Positions 19,581-21,214 of a stretch of DNA of 21,214 bases are shown here, piece after piece (within the stretch, counting starts at the first letter, position 1; the number at the start of each line of letters is the position of its first letter). The DNA lies in contig JAOXNS010277651.1 of assembly GCA_028571305.1 (NCBI GenBank), positions 1 through 21,214 on the forward strand. The letters are read 5' to 3'. The position numbers and the translations under genes are program-made. Under the pieces are notes generated by a model. It was not told the origin of the DNA, made no database searches, and saw only the letters and a list, made by a program, of their open reading frames with translations. The stretch comes from Magicicada cassinii (taxonomy: Eukaryota; Arthropoda; Insecta; Hemiptera; Cicadidae).

Positions 19581-20562
19581 CATCTGAAACAGAAAAGCAT
19601 ATCACTGATTATTATTGTTCTTCAAAAGTATTATACCAAGAGGCCTTGCCATTGTTGATGAATTGATGAAGGTTTTGTGTATTAAAATGGTTGTCAGCTG
19701 TTATGACAGGGACGGTAACTTGTGATTTTGAAGTACCATATTACATACATATTACTTAGATAATTTTAACTATTGGCGTATGTCCCTATTTATTGGATGA
19801 CCCAAGTGCATTCACTAATAGGTTCGACTGGTTTAATTCAAATTCTAATACGACTGTTACATTCCCAATACGGGCATGTTAAACTGTTACAAACAGTCTA
19901 TGTTACTAATGACGTTATCTTGCATAGTCATAGTAGGCCTACGTCTTCGTACACGGTCGCAGCATCTCCTATAACACTAGAATGTTACGTTCTCAGATGT
20001 CATAATTTATATAAAAATTTGCTACGAACGATCGGTGTCATATTGACGGCACATTCCCGTTTCTTAGAAGTGCGTTTGTTCTTTCCGAATTTCTATATCC
20101 GCGAACGCGCGTGTTTCAACAACCCGGTGTATCAGGACTCTTGTTTTTCGTAATAACTGATGGTTTTTGTCTTGCTCTCTACACTTTCGACAATTTCTTC
20201 TACGATGCCTTCTGCAGAAAATAGCATGCTTCTCTTGTTTAAAGTTTTAAATTAATTATCCACATAACTAAATTCAGATTATACCTCCGGCCATTTATGA
20301 TAGGTCATATGACATATGTCCTTCAAGAAGTCGATGACACATCTAATAGGAAGATTCGAAAAAAGTGTACAAAAGGATTACAGGGTCAGTAAGTAGTAAT
20401 GAAGTAAATTAATAGTACGGAAATACGGGGAATTGTAGGCCTACGCTCAGTATGGCCACTCCTGACTTATGTATACGAAAAAAGGATTTCGTAATATAGC
20501 CCTACAGTGCGAGACAAAAAGGGACGTGTCCATGGCCAGAAGAATAAGAATCCTAATACACA
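19581..20562. other. Intergenic stretch, no gene seen
   Basis: The longest open frame is 126 codons at 19773-20153 (plus). It contains no motif, signal peptide or composition that I can link to a family, and I do not call it a gene. The decamer palindrome GTAGGCCTAC occurs at 19933-19942 and 20435-20444. Confidence 0.45.
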
Positions 20563-20575
20563 CGCGCGCGCGCGC
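20563..20575. repeat. (CG)n microsatellite
   Basis: A pure alternating CG run of about 13 bases inside an ACACGCGCG context. Unusual for an AT-rich region but short. Confidence 0.9.
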
Positions 20576-20686
20576 TCTCGACGTACCACGATACATTTGA
20601 ACTGTTTATTTTTCAACGTTTTTTGTGACCTTTGGGCTTGTGCTGGTATCTTCTTTTACACCACAACAATGTTAATGATTTTTTTC

Positions 20687-21002
20687 TCTAACTTTACTTA
20701 CTTTTCTATTTTCTTGATTTAGAACGCTTAAAAATTATCTTTCTGATTTCACAGTTTTTTTAAACATTTGTTAAGATTCTAAAGTTGTTTTTGCACAAAT
20801 TTCACTCGTAACTCTACTTAAGTACGGAATTTTAATTTGTTTCTTCCATATTTACCTACGTTTCTAGTTTCCATGATTTAGGACCCATAAAGAATTAGGT
20901 TTTGATATTTTAAGATATTTCGTGTCATTTTAGAGCTGTCTTTCGAAAATTGTTCAATTGTAGGCCAACTTGTAATCCTACTTTTTACTAGATTTTACTC
21001 AC
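20687..21002. repeat. Old ~158-bp tandem duplication
   Basis: The sequence from 20687 aligns with that from 20845. TTTACTTACTTTTCTA versus TTTACCTACGTTTCTA sit exactly 158 bp apart, followed by CTTGATTTAGAA versus CATGATTTAGGA. Further on come TCTAAAGTTGTTTTTGCA versus TTTAGAGCTGTCTTTCGA and AACTCTACTT versus AATCCTACTT. Identity is roughly two-thirds by eye. A third, weaker copy may start near 21000. No coding content. Confidence 0.55.
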
Positions 21003-21169
21003 TTTTAGCTAATTTTAGATACTTTTTAGTATACTTGTTAGGCCTTTGAAAAAATTTAATTTTTTACTTTGCAGGTGCTTCAAATTCTTTTCAGGTTTGT
21101 ATTAGGCTTTCAGGGTGGTATTTCGAGAAATGCCTGAGTGAGCTAGGAACTTCAAGACACACAACACCG

Positions 21170-21191
21170 CCCCCCCCCCCCACACACACAC
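21170..21191. repeat. Poly-C tract running into (CA)n
   Basis: Twelve consecutive C residues are followed by an alternating CA run. This low-complexity sequence lies near the right edge of the window. Confidence 0.95.
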
Positions 21192-21214
21192 ATCCAACTC
21201 AAACAAGAACTTGA

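Noticed and set aside
19773-20153. 126-codon plus-strand open frame
   Set aside because: No motif, no family resemblance and no supporting splice or promoter signal; length is attainable by chance in 21 kb.
1-21214. CRISPR array, rRNA, retroviral or LTR element, bacterial operon
   Set aside because: No regularly spaced repeats, no rRNA-like sequence, no paired long terminal repeats or gag/pol/env motifs, and no ribosome-binding-site-led gene clusters were seen.

Overview
This window looks like AT-rich intergenic DNA from an arthropod nuclear genome, most likely an insect. The evidence is decayed transposons of insect-type families (RTE/CR1-like and Jockey-like LINEs, a tRNA-derived SINE, pogo-like and Mutator-like DNA transposons), long gene-free AT-rich stretches and scattered simple repeats. 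A polyneopteran (cockroach, termite or stick-insect kind) is a guess from the feel of the LINE C-terminus and the repeat style; nothing here proves it. I see no intact host protein gene, no rRNA or functional tRNA gene, no CRISPR array and no bacterial-type operon.

Layout. 1-2299: AT-rich, no gene, with a small cluster of palindromes near 355-440. 2300-2746 (minus): the last ~150 codons of a LINE reverse-transcriptase ORF. 3830-4330: a diverged interspersed repeat resembling a non-coding LINE/SINE 3' tail. 5831-6070: a compact block of nested inverted repeats, MITE-like. 6269-6837 (minus): a pogo/Tigger-like transposase pseudogene (psq helix-turn-helix, CENP-B-type helix-turn-helix, start of the DDE domain), followed upstream by repeated TATTCCATA motifs that may mark its 5' end. 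8231-8745: a GC-rich island full of hairpins that I cannot classify. 9540-9823 (minus): a tRNA-headed SINE with (ATT)n tail and a 7-bp target-site duplication. 11154-12224 and 13922-14511 (both minus): two different Mutator-like (MULE) transposase relics. The second keeps a FLYWCH-like segment and a coding-like frame that has no good start codon. 15319-15723 (minus): a GC-rich, fully open fragment of a Jockey/CR1-like endonuclease domain cut at both ends. 16700-16920 (plus): a badly decayed LINE endonuclease start. 19305-19580 (minus): a weak transposase-like helix-turn-helix relic. 20687-21002: an old 158-bp tandem duplication. 21170-21191: poly-C running into (CA)n at the right edge.

The genes do not work together as a system. 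The picture is a graveyard of at least five autonomous transposon lineages plus a SINE, on a low-GC background. The most useful points are relics without a usable start codon or with frames broken (the MULE pair, the pogo gene, the 16.7-kb endonuclease), the structured GC-rich island at 8.2-8.7 kb, and the SINE with its unfamiliar body. All family calls are by eye from translated motifs; no database search was run.
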